Below, in pieces: positions 1-7,477 of a DNA stretch of 10,331 nt. The notes beneath the pieces are model-generated. The model worked only from the letters and a program-made list of their open reading frames with translations, ran no database searches and was not told the origin of the DNA. This DNA is from an uncultured Planctomycetaceae bacterium (GTDB taxonomy: Bacteria > Planctomycetota > Planctomycetia > Pirellulales > Pirellulaceae), in contig CAIYOB010000453.1 in assembly GCA_903927685.1 (NCBI GenBank), positions 1-10,331 on the forward strand, written 5' to 3'. Within the stretch, counting starts at the first letter, position 1. Every line of letters starts with the position of its first letter. Both the position numbers and the translations under genes were made by a program.

Positions 1-79
1 CCGGGGGATGTTACGATGGGCGTTTGAATCGGAGGGCCAGCCGACGGTCCGTGCTGGTTCCCTGAAGTTGCCTCGAACT

Positions 80-83
80 GGAG
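80..83 (+). promoter_or_regulatory. Shine-Dalgarno GGAG deciding the start at 92
   Basis: GGAG sits 8 bases before ATG 92, a normal distance. The in-frame ATG at position 8 has GGGGG just upstream but at the window edge with almost no spacing. This favours 92 as the true start of the isochorismatase-ThuA gene. Confidence 0.5.
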
Positions 84-91
84 ATCCGAAA

Positions 92-1804
92 ATGAATCGA
101 TTGATCTGCCCCGGCCCCGCGCTGGCCACGGCCCTGGGAATCGGGCCAGCACAAGCCGCCAGGCCGCCCATCTGCCGCCCATCCATCGAGTGGTTCGGCA
201 CTGTCCGCTGGTTCGTCGTCTTGGCGGTGGTTTTCCTCGCCAGTTGGCGGCAGTCCGCTGGCGCGGAGGACATGCAACTGCAGCTCCGCTATCGCCAGGA
301 AACGAGTGCCGGCAGCGGGCGGCATCACACGTTGGTGCGGAGCGAGACTTGGAAGCCGGTCGAGACGGCGGTGATTGTCTGCGACGTCTGGGATTCGCAC
401 CACTGCCTGAACGCCGTGCGGCGGGTCGAAGAACTGGCCCCGCGGCTCAACGAGGTGCTGAAGCGTGCTCGGCAGCAGCAGGTCACGATCATCCACGCGC
501 CCAGCGATTGCATGGCGGCCTATGCCGACCATCCAGCGCGAAAGCGGGCGAGCGAGACGCCGCGAGCCGCGAACCTGCCGGCGGACATCGGCAAGTGGTG
601 CACCAATATCCCGGCGGAAGAGAACGGTGTGTACCCGATCGACCAGTCGGACGGCGGCGAAGACGACGATCCTGCGGAGCACGCCCAATGGGCTGCCAAG
701 CTGACGGAGATGGGCCGCAATCCGCGGGCGCCGTGGAAGACCCAGTCCGAAAGGATCGAAATTGACGCCGAGCGGGATTACATCAGCGACCGCGGCGAAG
801 AGGTTTGGAGCATCCTCCAGCAGCGGGGCATCCAGAATGTGATCCTGGCCGGCGTGCACACGAACATGTGCGTGCTGGGACGACCGTTCGGCCTGCGGCA
901 GATGGCCCGAAACGGTAAGCACGTGGTCCTGTTGCGGGACCTGACGGACACGATGTACAACCCCGAGCGGGCGCCGCGGGTCAGCCACTTTACCGGTACG
1001 GACTTGATCGTCGCCCACATCGAGAAGTACGTCTGCCCGACGATTACCAGCGGCCAGATCCTGGGTGACGGCGTGGAATTCCGGTTCGCCAAGGATCGCC
1101 GGCCGCACGTGGTGATCATCATGGCCGAAGACGAATACCAGACCGAACGTACGCTGCCGCAATTCGCCCTGGATCAACTGGGCCGGGACTTCCGCGTCAG
1201 TTACGTCTTCGGCAGCGATACGGACCGGAGCGGCATTCCGGGATTGGAAGTGCTGAATGAAGCGGACGTCGCGGTGCTCAGCGTTCGCCGCCGCACGCCG
1301 CCGGCCGATCAATTGGCCTTGGTGCGAAAGTATGTCCAGGCGGGCAAGCCGGTGGTCGGCATTCGTACGGCGTGCCACGCCTTCTGCCTGCGGAACCAGC
1401 CGGCGCCGACTGGCTGTGCCGACTGGCCCGAATTCGATCCGCAGGTGTTCGGCGGCAACTATACCAACCACTACGGGAATAAGCTGGCGGCGACGATCCG
1501 GATCGCGGACGCGGCACTCCAGCATCCGTTGCTGACCGGGCTGGCCAACGAGCCGTTCACGTCGAACGGCTCGCTGTACAAGGTTTCGCCGCTGGCTGTC
1601 GGCGCGTCGGTCCTGCTGATCGGCCGCGTCGAGGGCCAGCCGGAAGAGCCCGTGGCCTGGACGTTCCAGCGTGCCGACGGCGGTTGGTCGTTCTACACGT
1701 CCTTGGGCCACGTCGGGGACTTCGAAAAGGCCGAGTTTCCCCGCCTGCTGCGGAACGCCATCGCCGCCGCCGCCGAACGGAAGCCCGCCGGAGCCTCGAA
1801 ATAA
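92..1804 (+). CDS. Exported isochorismatase-like cysteine hydrolase fused to a ThuA-like domain
   Basis: A 570-residue two-domain protein. Residues about 92-315 form an isochorismatase-type hydrolase: the first strand ends in CDVWD (candidate catalytic Asp98), and the nucleophile motif HTNMCV holds Cys260. Lys216 in APWKT is a possible third member of the Asp-Lys-Cys triad, but its placement is uncertain. Residues about 339-562 resemble the ThuA (trehalose-utilisation, class I amidotransferase-like) fold, with GIRTACHAF at 423-431 and a terminal LGHVGDF motif. A hydrophobic segment at about 40-52 followed by SAGAED suggests an export signal with an unusually long N-region. ATG 92 is preferred over the in-frame ATG at position 8 because GGAG lies 8 bases upstream. 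Isochorismatase-fold enzymes hydrolyse amides or vinyl ethers; ThuA-like domains are associated with carbohydrate metabolism. The substrate cannot be read from sequence. It converges on the HtrA gene with a 7-base gap. Confidence 0.85.
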   Translation: MNRLICPGPALATALGIGPAQAARPPICRPSIEWFGTVRWFVVLAVVFLASWRQSAGAEDMQLQLRYRQETSAGSGRHHTLVRSETWKPVETAVIVCDVWDSHHCLNAVRRVEELAPRLNEVLKRARQQQVTIIHAPSDCMAAYADHPARKRASETPRAANLPADIGKWCTNIPAEENGVYPIDQSDGGEDDDPAEHAQWAAKLTEMGRNPRAPWKTQSERIEIDAERDYISDRGEEVWSILQQRGIQNVILAGVHTNMCVLGRPFGLRQMARNGKHVVLLRDLTDTMYNPERAPRVSHFTGTDLIVAHIEKYVCPTITSGQILGDGVEFRFAKDRRPHVVIIMAEDEYQTERTLPQFALDQLGRDFRVSYVFGSDTDRSGIPGLEVLNEADVAVLSVRRRTPPADQLALVRKYVQAGKPVVGIRTACHAFCLRNQPAPTGCADWPEFDPQVFGGNYTNHYGNKLAATIRIADAALQHPLLTGLANEPFTSNGSLYKVSPLAVGASVLLIGRVEGQPEEPVAWTFQRADGGWSFYTSLGHVGDFEKAEFPRLLRNAIAAAAERKPAGASK

Positions 1805-1829
1805 CCGTTCCTCACAGGGCGGGCCGTTC
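1775..1829. terminator. Inverted repeat spanning the convergent gene ends (candidate bidirectional terminator)
   Basis: GCCCGCC at 1783-1789 is complementary to GGCGGGC at 1818-1824. The stem extends outward through GAACG (1775-1779) and CGTTC (1825-1829) after a 3-base bulge. The 28-base loop contains the stop codons of both the isochorismatase-ThuA gene and the HtrA gene. There is no T-run on either side, so it is not a textbook intrinsic terminator. It may block read-through or protect 3' ends. Confidence 0.35.
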
Positions 1830-3080
1830 CGCGACGCGGATCTCGATGGTCAGTTTCTGGCCGCGGCGGTACAGTTCCAGCGTCGCGGTCGAGCCGATGT
1901 CCGTCATGGCCACCATGCGAATCAAGTCAGCGGATTTGTTCACGGGGATGCCGTTCCAACTGACCACGACATCGCCCACTCGCAACCCGGCGTCTTTGGC
2001 CGGAGACGGCAGCGAAAAGTCGTCGACCACGGTCACGATCAGGGCTCCCGAGGCGGCGGGCAAGCCCAGTCGGCGGGCGGTCGGTTCGGACACGTCGTCC
2101 AGTTGCACGCCCAGCCAGCCTCGAGCGACTCGGCCGTTGGCCTTCAGCCGCTCGTAGACACCTTTGGCTACGCTGCTGGGAATGGCAAAGCTGACGCCTT
2201 GATACGCATCACCTAGAATGGCCGTGTTGATGCCGATCACACGGCCCTGGGCGTCGACCAGCGGTCCGCCGCTGTTACCCGGATTGACCGCGGCGTCGGT
2301 CTGCAGGAAATCCTGGTAGACTTCGCCGGCCATTCCGCCGCGATGCTTGGCGCTGATGATCCCGAACGTAATGCTGCTCTGCAGCCCGAACGGGCTCCCA
2401 ACCGCCCAGACCAGGGCCCCCACATCCACCGCTTCGCTATCGCCCCAGGGCGCCGCGATCAGCTGGTCGCCTTGGATTTTCAACACGGACAAATCCGTCA
2501 GCGCGTCGACGCCGACGATGCGCGCCGGCAGCACGCGGCCGTCGCGGAGCGAGACCTCGATCTCGGCCGCCGCTTGAACGACATGAAAGTTGGTGACGAT
2601 GTACCCCTGCGGGTCGACGATCACTCCCGAGCCCTGACCGTGCGAACGCTCGACCTGCGGGCCGAACAACTGAGCCAGTTCGTTCGGCTCCCGCTGGGCC
2701 CGGATGCTGCTGACCTCGATGTGAACCACGCTCGGTCCGACTTTCTGCGAGACCAATTGACTGGCCTTCGACAGGGCATCCAACTGCAAGTCCCGCAGCC
2801 CTTGGGAGGCGACGTCGTATTCTGCCTGTTGCCTGCCGCGCGTGATCGCGTAGTGGTATCGTTCCAGCAGGAAGGGCACCATGTACTGGAGGATCAGCAG
2901 CAGGGCCAGCAGAAACAGGACGCGCGACAAGCCGAACGGCGAGTGCCTGACGACGGGGCGGTGCGGCGCCGGTTCATCCCACGCGACCTGCTCCGGCCCC
3001 GCGTCGCGGGCCCGGCCGCGCAACTCCGCCGGCGGGATGGGCGGCGGCAGCGGATCTGGCGAAACGTCGAACGGTTGCAT
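1812..3080 (-). CDS. Membrane-anchored HtrA/Deg-type serine protease with one PDZ domain
   Basis: A 422-residue HtrA-family protease for envelope protein quality control. A proline-rich cytoplasmic tail (1-49) is followed by one membrane segment (about 50-72). A chymotrypsin-fold domain follows with an intact triad: His166 in TNFHVV, Asp196 in ALTDLSVL and Ser270 in NPGNSGGPL. One C-terminal PDZ domain covers about 319-418 (RGWLGVQL to the end). Anchor plus a single PDZ is the DegS-like layout rather than the two-PDZ DegP layout. That does not prove a DegS-type sigma-factor signalling role, as no anti-sigma gene is nearby. The frame stays open upstream to 3281, but that extension is arginine-rich without family resemblance and would overlap the aat start. 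ATG 3080 is therefore chosen, although its ribosome site is weak. Divergent from aat across 199 bases. Confidence 0.93.
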   Translation of the reverse strand: MQPFDVSPDPLPPPIPPAELRGRARDAGPEQVAWDEPAPHRPVVRHSPFGLSRVLFLLALLLILQYMVPFLLERYHYAITRGRQQAEYDVASQGLRDLQLDALSKASQLVSQKVGPSVVHIEVSSIRAQREPNELAQLFGPQVERSHGQGSGVIVDPQGYIVTNFHVVQAAAEIEVSLRDGRVLPARIVGVDALTDLSVLKIQGDQLIAAPWGDSEAVDVGALVWAVGSPFGLQSSITFGIISAKHRGGMAGEVYQDFLQTDAAVNPGNSGGPLVDAQGRVIGINTAILGDAYQGVSFAIPSSVAKGVYERLKANGRVARGWLGVQLDDVSEPTARRLGLPAASGALIVTVVDDFSLPSPAKDAGLRVGDVVVSWNGIPVNKSADLIRMVAMTDIGSTATLELYRRGQKLTIEIRVAERPAL

Positions 3081-3279
3081 ACCTGAAGCCCTGGGAAAGC
3101 AGCGGCGGTTTGGCGAATCAATGACGCTCGCCGGCGGCGGCACGCGAGCCGCTCTGGTGCGCGGCGCGCGACGACATCGGCTGCCTGCGATTGTATCCGA
3201 TCGGCGGCCGCGCGGAGAGTACCGTTCCTGGCCGCGCGACGACTTTTCCTTGCCGACCGGACTCGTTAGATTGAAGGGC

Positions 3280-3978
3280 ATGGTAAAAAGCTCGTTTGCG
3301 GTACGATTCCCGCCGGTGTGGCAGGCCAGTGAAGGCGGACTGTTGATGGTCGGCGGTCGCTTGACGACGGACTGGTTGCTGACGGCGTACCGTCAAGGCA
3401 TTTTTCCCTGGCCCGTGTACGACGGGCAGACGGAGATCCTCGCCTGGTTCAGCCCCGATCCGCGGGCAGTCCTGGAATTGGATCGACTGTACGTCTCGCG
3501 CCGGTTGCGGCGGCGGCTCCGCAGCGGCCAATTCGAAGTGACTTTCGATGCCGACTTCCCCAGCGTCATTGCCGCCTGCGCCGAGGCCCGCGGGCCGGAC
3601 GAGGGCACCTGGATCTCGCCGCATCTGGCCCAGGCGTATGTCGAACTGCACCGCTTGGGCATTGCACATAGCGTCGAGGTGTGGCAAGCCGGCCAGCTAG
3701 CGGGCGGTCTGTACGGCTTGGCGCTGGGCGGCTTCTTCGCTGGCGAGTCCATGTTCCATCGCGTTCGGGACGCATCCAAGGTGGCCCTGGTGCAGATGGT
3801 CCGCCATCTGCAGTCGCGAGGATTCGTCCTCTTCGACGTCCAACAGGCCAGTCCGCACTTGGTCCGCATGGGGGCGACGGAGATTCCGCGGGACGAGTTT
3901 CTGACGAGGTTAGGACAAGCCCTGGAGCTTCCCGTTACTTTTGCCGACTCGAACTGCCCCGGGGACGGCCGAGGCTGA
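3280..3978 (+). CDS. aat: Leucyl/phenylalanyl-tRNA--protein transferase
   Basis: A 232-residue Aat enzyme (EC 2.3.2.6). It transfers Leu or Phe from charged tRNA to the N-terminus of proteins starting with Arg or Lys, marking them for ClpS/ClpAP degradation in the N-degron pathway. Family signatures run in order: GGLLMVGG (19-26), YRQGIFPW (37-44), WFSPDPRAVL (56-65), the AHSVEVW block (129-135), LAGGLYGLALG (140-150), GESMF (155-159) and FDVQ (185-188). Glu156, Asp186 and Gln188 fall at the positions numbered the same in the E. coli enzyme, where Asp186 and Gln188 are implicated in catalysis. The family's N-terminal pattern begins just after ATG 3280, supporting this start. The purine-rich GAAGGG upstream is only 1 base from the ATG, too close for a normal ribosome site. 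It is coupled to the ThiF-like gene 3 bases downstream. Confidence 0.95.
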   Translation: MVKSSFAVRFPPVWQASEGGLLMVGGRLTTDWLLTAYRQGIFPWPVYDGQTEILAWFSPDPRAVLELDRLYVSRRLRRRLRSGQFEVTFDADFPSVIAACAEARGPDEGTWISPHLAQAYVELHRLGIAHSVEVWQAGQLAGGLYGLALGGFFAGESMFHRVRDASKVALVQMVRHLQSRGFVLFDVQQASPHLVRMGATEIPRDEFLTRLGQALELPVTFADSNCPGDGRG

Positions 3979-3981
3979 GTT

Positions 3982-4728
3982 ATGTCCCGATTCCAATTGA
4001 CGGATGCAGAACTGGAACGTTACAGCCGGCAGATCGGCCCCGGTGTGCTTGCAGCCGAGGGCCAGTTGCGGCTGAGTCAGGCGACGGTCCTGGTCACCCG
4101 CGCCGGCGGCATGGGCGGCCCGGCGGCGCTGTTGCTGACCATGGCCGGCGTGGGACGCGTGGTCATCGCGCATGGTGGAACCCTGATCTCGCCCGACCTG
4201 AATCGCCAAGTCCTCGGCTCGGAGGACGCCTTGGGGAAACTGCGGGCGCCGGAGTTTGCCGCGCATCTGCGGAGCATGAATCACTTCGTGGAAATCGAAG
4301 CGCTCGACCACGAGCCCGACGCTGCGGAAGCCCTGCAGTTGGCGCGCCGCTGCGACGTGATCCTGAGCTGCCCGCCAACGTTCGACGAGCGTCTGCGGCT
4401 GAATCGGGCGGCGGTCGCGGCCCGGGTCCCGCTGATCGACGCCGCCCAGTGGGGCATGGGCGGGACACTGTGCGTGTTCCGCCCCGGACAGACGGCGTGC
4501 CTGCAGTGCTTGTATCCCCAGACGCCGCCGTTTGAGGAGCACTTTCCCGTTGTCGGCGCAATCTCGTCGGCCATCGGCTCGCTGGCCGCCCTGGAGGCGA
4601 TCAAGGTCCTGTCCGGAACGGGCCAAGTGCTGTGGGGAAAGATGCTGAACTACGACGGCTATCGCGGCAGTATGTCAATGATCCAATTGAGTCGCCGCGC
4701 CGATTGCCAGTGCTGCGCGGGGGCTTGA
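3982..4728 (+). CDS. ThiF/MoeB/HesA-family E1-like protein with altered ATP-site residues
   Basis: A 248-residue protein with the MoeB/ThiF fold, the family that adenylates the C-terminus of ubiquitin-like sulfur carriers (MoaD, ThiS). Retained features are RYSRQI near the N-terminus (Arg16, equivalent to MoeB Arg14), a glycine-rich nucleotide loop (AGGMGG, 41-46), DLNRQ (Arg75), two CxxC zinc pairs (Cys173/176, Cys242/245) and the family-typical C-terminal stretch SLAALEAIKVLSG. Aligned by eye to E. coli MoeB, the first loop Gly is Arg40, ATP-binding Asp62 is His64, and catalytic Asp130 of the CTDN motif is Pro132 (SCPPTFDER). No rhodanese domain follows, and no ThiS/MoaD gene is in the window. 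Translation is probably coupled to aat: GAGG at 3971-3974 lies inside the aat end, 7 bases before the ATG. It may be a divergent adenylating subfamily or a non-catalytic relative. Confidence 0.85.
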   Translation: MSRFQLTDAELERYSRQIGPGVLAAEGQLRLSQATVLVTRAGGMGGPAALLLTMAGVGRVVIAHGGTLISPDLNRQVLGSEDALGKLRAPEFAAHLRSMNHFVEIEALDHEPDAAEALQLARRCDVILSCPPTFDERLRLNRAAVAARVPLIDAAQWGMGGTLCVFRPGQTACLQCLYPQTPPFEEHFPVVGAISSAIGSLAALEAIKVLSGTGQVLWGKMLNYDGYRGSMSMIQLSRRADCQCCAGA

Positions 4729-4740
4729 GCCCTGCCGCGC
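4715..4740. terminator. Strong GC hairpin at the ThiF-like/VWA convergent junction
   Basis: GCGCGG (4715-4720) pairs with CCGCGC (4735-4740), and GGGC (4721-4724) pairs with GCCC (4729-4732). This closes a TTGA loop with a 2-base TG bulge on the 3' side. The stem has ten GC pairs, overlaps the stop codon of the ThiF-like gene and abuts the stop of the VWA gene. No T-tract follows on either strand, so termination would have to be pausing-based or factor-assisted. Confidence 0.45.
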
Positions 4741-6717
4741 TCACAGGTAGACCCGCCGGTTGTAGACGTACCACTCGAAGATCAGCACGACCAGGCCCAC
4801 GCCCAGGAGCCACCGCCAGTACTCTTTGCGGGCCGGCTGCAGTCCGGCTGTCGCCGGCACCTCCTCGTGGCCCAACTCGAGTTTGGGACGCGGGCGGAGG
4901 TCGCTTTCCCGGCTGTCGAACAGGTTGACCGCGAACTGCCGCGTCGGCTTGGTGCTCCGGCCCTCGAATACGCGATACACGCCCAACTGGTCGGTGTCCG
5001 TGATCACGAACTGGTTCGCCCCCTGCCGCGCGACTTCCATCCGTTGCCCATCGGGCCGCTGGACCGTGATCCGGTCAGCCAGGGATTCCGTCCGCAGTAA
5101 CAACGGCTGGCCGGGTCTGACCGAGGACATCTCGCCGGCACGTCCCAGACCACCCAAGTAGCGGACGATGTTCATGGCAAAGACCGGAAAGCTGCGGCGG
5201 ATCACCCAGTCGGTCTTCGGCTCGACCTTCCCCGTGTCGTCCAGGCCCAGAATCTCGAAGCCCAACGCGGCATCCTCGAAGCCTTCCCGCGGCGCCAGGG
5301 CGAATACCGGGCCGATGTCGGCGTCGATCAAGGCCGAGCCGCCCGGCGGGGTTTGCAGCGGCGTGCCCTCCACAACCAGGACGTCGCCGAGTTCGAGGTA
5401 CTGCATCAAGGGGTGCACGCGGTCCGTGTCGATGATGATGGGACGAACCGTCTTCGGGCCCCGGGACCAACCGGCTGTCGGCGGAACCTGCCCGATGAAC
5501 AGCGTGTTCGCCTGGGGCATGGCCTGCGGGACGCAGCGGTCATAGACAATCAAGTCCCAATAGGCGGCCAATGCCTGGTCCTGGTACTTCTTGGCGGACA
5601 ACTCGGCCGGCGCCACGACCGTCAACTCAGCCAGTTCCCGCGCCTCCTCTGTATCCAGGGCATACTCCAGTGCGGTATTGCCCGGCGTGACGAACAGCAC
5701 GCGGGCGCGCCGGCCGGGATCGACGGCGGCATAGGCCTGATTGTCCACCGCCAGGTGATCTTGATGTTCGAGTGCCAACTGCAGCGTCGCCCGGTCGAGT
5801 TCCGGCAATTCAAACTCCACCCCAATCCTGCCGCGCGAGGGAATCTCGACCGCCTGGGCATCCGCCAGGCCGCCGTCTCGCGTCAGGGATACGTCCACCG
5901 TCACCGCCTGGTCGCCCCAGTTCTCCAGCCGCGCAAACGCCTGCCACTGGTCCGCTTTCTCCGGGTTGCGTTCGGCGGTGAACGCGACGATGCCGACGTT
6001 GTGCGGGGTTTCGAGACCCAGGGGGACGTATTCCGGCGTCAGATTGCCCAGCGAAAAGTCGGGAACGGCGGCAAAGCCGCCATCGGTGTACAAGTACAGC
6101 GTGGCCGGCAGAGCTTCGGCGACTTGGACGTCATTGGCATTGCCGGCGTCACTCGTTCGCCCCGGGTTGGCTAGCCCTGCGGCGGCCCGCAACGCTTCGC
6201 GCAAGTCGCTGCTGCGATTGGTCGGCCGGATGCCGTTGACCTTCTGCCTGAGCAGCGCGCGATTGCTGGTAAACGACTGCTCCACCCGGGCGACGTCGGA
6301 AAAGCTGATAAGCAGGGCGACGTCGTCCGCCCGCATCTGGTCGATCAAGGCCAGGATTTGCTTCTTGGCGGCGTCCAGGCGAGTCGGTTCGAGATCCGTC
6401 GCGCTCATACTGGCCGAGGTGTCGATCAGGAACACGAACCGGTCACCCACCAACTCGACGCCCCTGCGGCCGGGGCGAAAACAGGCGGCGATCAGCAGTG
6501 CGACCAGCAGCAATTGCAGGATCAGTAGCAAGCTCTGCCGGAGACGCTGCCAGATCGAGTTGACGTGCAGGTCCTCGATCGTCCGGCTCCATAAATAGGT
6601 GCTGGGCACTTCCAGCGGCTGCCGCCTGAGCTTCAGGAAGTACAAGGCGAGGATCGCGAGGGGAACCAATCCCAACACGGTCAATTGCCAGTAATTCAGC
6701 ATCCTGATAAAGTTCAT
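4741..6717 (-). CDS. BatA-type membrane protein with von Willebrand A and amidotransferase-like regions
   Basis: A 658-residue inner-membrane protein. The N-terminus matches the BatA/aerotolerance-regulator family: a membrane segment at about 11-28, a cytoplasmic VPSTYLWSRTIEDL stretch, then a second segment at about 62-79. A VWA domain (about 93-235) has a complete metal-ion (MIDAS) set: DTSAS at 99-103, a candidate Thr166 and TDG at 211-213. A beta-rich region (about 245-335) and a class I amidotransferase-like region (about 336-525; LFVTPGN, YWDLIVYD, LFIGQVPP) follow. The protein ends with a membrane segment at about 634-651 and a short cytoplasmic tail. Such proteins often sit with MoxR ATPases and DUF58 proteins; none is in this window. 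The role is probably metal-dependent protein binding at the envelope. ATG 6717 gives the family-like N-terminus; the frame extends to 6780 but that part looks non-coding. Confidence 0.88.
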   Translation of the reverse strand: MNFIRMLNYWQLTVLGLVPLAILALYFLKLRRQPLEVPSTYLWSRTIEDLHVNSIWQRLRQSLLLILQLLLVALLIAACFRPGRRGVELVGDRFVFLIDTSASMSATDLEPTRLDAAKKQILALIDQMRADDVALLISFSDVARVEQSFTSNRALLRQKVNGIRPTNRSSDLREALRAAAGLANPGRTSDAGNANDVQVAEALPATLYLYTDGGFAAVPDFSLGNLTPEYVPLGLETPHNVGIVAFTAERNPEKADQWQAFARLENWGDQAVTVDVSLTRDGGLADAQAVEIPSRGRIGVEFELPELDRATLQLALEHQDHLAVDNQAYAAVDPGRRARVLFVTPGNTALEYALDTEEARELAELTVVAPAELSAKKYQDQALAAYWDLIVYDRCVPQAMPQANTLFIGQVPPTAGWSRGPKTVRPIIIDTDRVHPLMQYLELGDVLVVEGTPLQTPPGGSALIDADIGPVFALAPREGFEDAALGFEILGLDDTGKVEPKTDWVIRRSFPVFAMNIVRYLGGLGRAGEMSSVRPGQPLLLRTESLADRITVQRPDGQRMEVARQGANQFVITDTDQLGVYRVFEGRSTKPTRQFAVNLFDSRESDLRPRPKLELGHEEVPATAGLQPARKEYWRWLLGVGLVVLIFEWYVYNRRVYL

Positions 6718-6724
6718 AGCGGCA

Positions 6725-6754
6725 ATTGTAGCCGCCGCACTCCGCTGTCGGCAA
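6725..6754 (-). promoter_or_regulatory. Sigma70-type promoter of the VWA gene, predicted leaderless
   Basis: On the minus strand TTGCCG (6754-6749; 4 of 6 matches to the -35 consensus) is followed after 18 bases by TACAAT (6730-6725; 5 of 6 matches to the -10 consensus). Only 7 bases separate the -10 box from ATG 6717, so transcription should start at or within a base or two of the start codon. This agrees with the absence of any Shine-Dalgarno sequence there. GCGGC and GCCGC (6719-6723, 6731-6735) flank the -10 box as an inverted repeat. Confidence 0.5.
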
Positions 6755-6773
6755 CCTGGAGGGCGAGACGGCG

Positions 6774-6801
6774 CGGACAATCGGTCCGAACGGCTTTTTT
6801 T
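6774..6801 (+). promoter_or_regulatory. Small hairpin followed by a T7 run upstream of rdgB
   Basis: CGGAC (6774-6778) and GTCCG (6784-6788) form a 5-pair stem with an AATCG loop. Six bases later come seven consecutive T (6795-6801), the only such run in this neighbourhood. The shape resembles a weak intrinsic terminator or attenuator in the rdgB leader. The stem is short and the gap to the T-run is longer than usual, so the call is tentative. Confidence 0.2.
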
Positions 6802-6840
6802 CTCCGGCCACGGTCAGGGCGTCAGGAATTCGGAGCGGTC

Positions 6841-7473
6841 ATGAGTAGAAGCGAGAAAGCGACTTTGGTCCTAGCCAGCAGGAATCGCAAGAAGCTGCGC
6901 GAGCTGTCCGAGTTGTGTGACGGCCTGGATCTGCGCGTGGTCAGTGCCGGAGATTTCTCGCAGGCTCCCGAGGTCGAAGAGACGGGGCAGACTTTTGCGG
7001 AGAATGCCGCCTTGAAGGCCGTTGCGGTGGCGGCTGCGACCGGCCATTGGACGGTGGCCGATGACAGTGGATTGGCCGTCGACGTGTTGAACGGCGCCCC
7101 GGGAGTGTACTCGGCTCGCTATGCCGGCCCGCAGGCCAACGACCAGCAGAACAACGAACGGCTGTTGAGTGAGTTGCACGAGGTGCCCGACCAGCGCCGG
7201 GGAGCGGCGTTCATCTGCTGCCTGGCGTTGGCGGATCCCGCAGGCACGATCCGTGTCCAGGTCGAAGGCCGCTGCCGGGGACGGCTGTTGCACGAACCTC
7301 GCGGCCAGAACGGATTCGGCTATGACCCGTTGTTCTGGATCGCCGAATACCACCAGACGTTTGCCGAATTGTCGTTGGCCGTCAAGAGCGTACTCAGTCA
7401 CCGCGCGCGGGCCTTCGAGCGAATTCGCCCAGAACTGGTCCGCCTGATCGCCGCCGGCGAGTTTGACGCGTAG
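6841..7473 (+). CDS. rdgB: XTP/dITP diphosphatase (RdgB/HAM1 family)
   Basis: A 210-residue cytoplasmic pyrophosphatase that hydrolyses non-canonical purine triphosphates (dITP, XTP) to monophosphates, keeping deaminated bases out of DNA and RNA. All family motifs are present in order: the N-terminal LASRNRKKLRE substrate loop (11-21), EETGQTFAENAALKA (46-60), ADDSGLAVD (73-81) with the expected catalytic Asp75, GVYSARYAG (88-96), GFGYDP (158-163) and SHRARA (186-191). Length is normal for the family. GGAG at 6832-6835 lies 5 bases before ATG 6841 and fixes the start. It diverges from the VWA gene across 123 bases and converges on the alpha/beta hydrolase with only 4 bases between stop codons. 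Nothing in the sequence looks damaged. Confidence 0.95.
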   Translation: MSRSEKATLVLASRNRKKLRELSELCDGLDLRVVSAGDFSQAPEVEETGQTFAENAALKAVAVAAATGHWTVADDSGLAVDVLNGAPGVYSARYAGPQANDQQNNERLLSELHEVPDQRRGAAFICCLALADPAGTIRVQVEGRCRGRLLHEPRGQNGFGYDPLFWIAEYHQTFAELSLAVKSVLSHRARAFERIRPELVRLIAAGEFDA

Positions 7474-7477
7474 TTGG

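Noticed and set aside
11..1711. A 566-codon open frame on the minus strand
   Set aside because: It is antisense to the isochorismatase-ThuA gene, is very rich in Arg and Pro, and shows no family motif. Long shadow frames are expected in GC-rich DNA.
2343..3086. A 247-codon plus-strand frame opposite the HtrA gene
   Set aside because: The opposing strand carries a full HtrA catalytic triad and PDZ domain. The shadow has no recognisable domain.
3190..3195. TACAAT on the minus strand as a -10 box for the HtrA gene
   Set aside because: No acceptable -35 element lies 15-19 bases upstream and the leader would be about 100 bases. A match to six bases alone is not enough.
3166..3243. Direct repeat GCGCGACGAC at 3166-3175 and 3234-3243 between the HtrA gene and aat
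   Set aside because: A 10-base GC-rich repeat 68 bases apart is plausible by chance here, has no symmetry and does not sit at a recognisable promoter position.
3081..3281. A longer N-terminus for the HtrA protein starting at 3281
   Set aside because: The added 67 residues are Arg-rich without family similarity, and the extension would overlap the aat start codon on the other strand.
5353..6174. A 273-codon plus-strand frame opposite the VWA gene
   Set aside because: The minus strand encodes the VWA domain with its metal-binding motifs in this interval. The shadow has no family resemblance.
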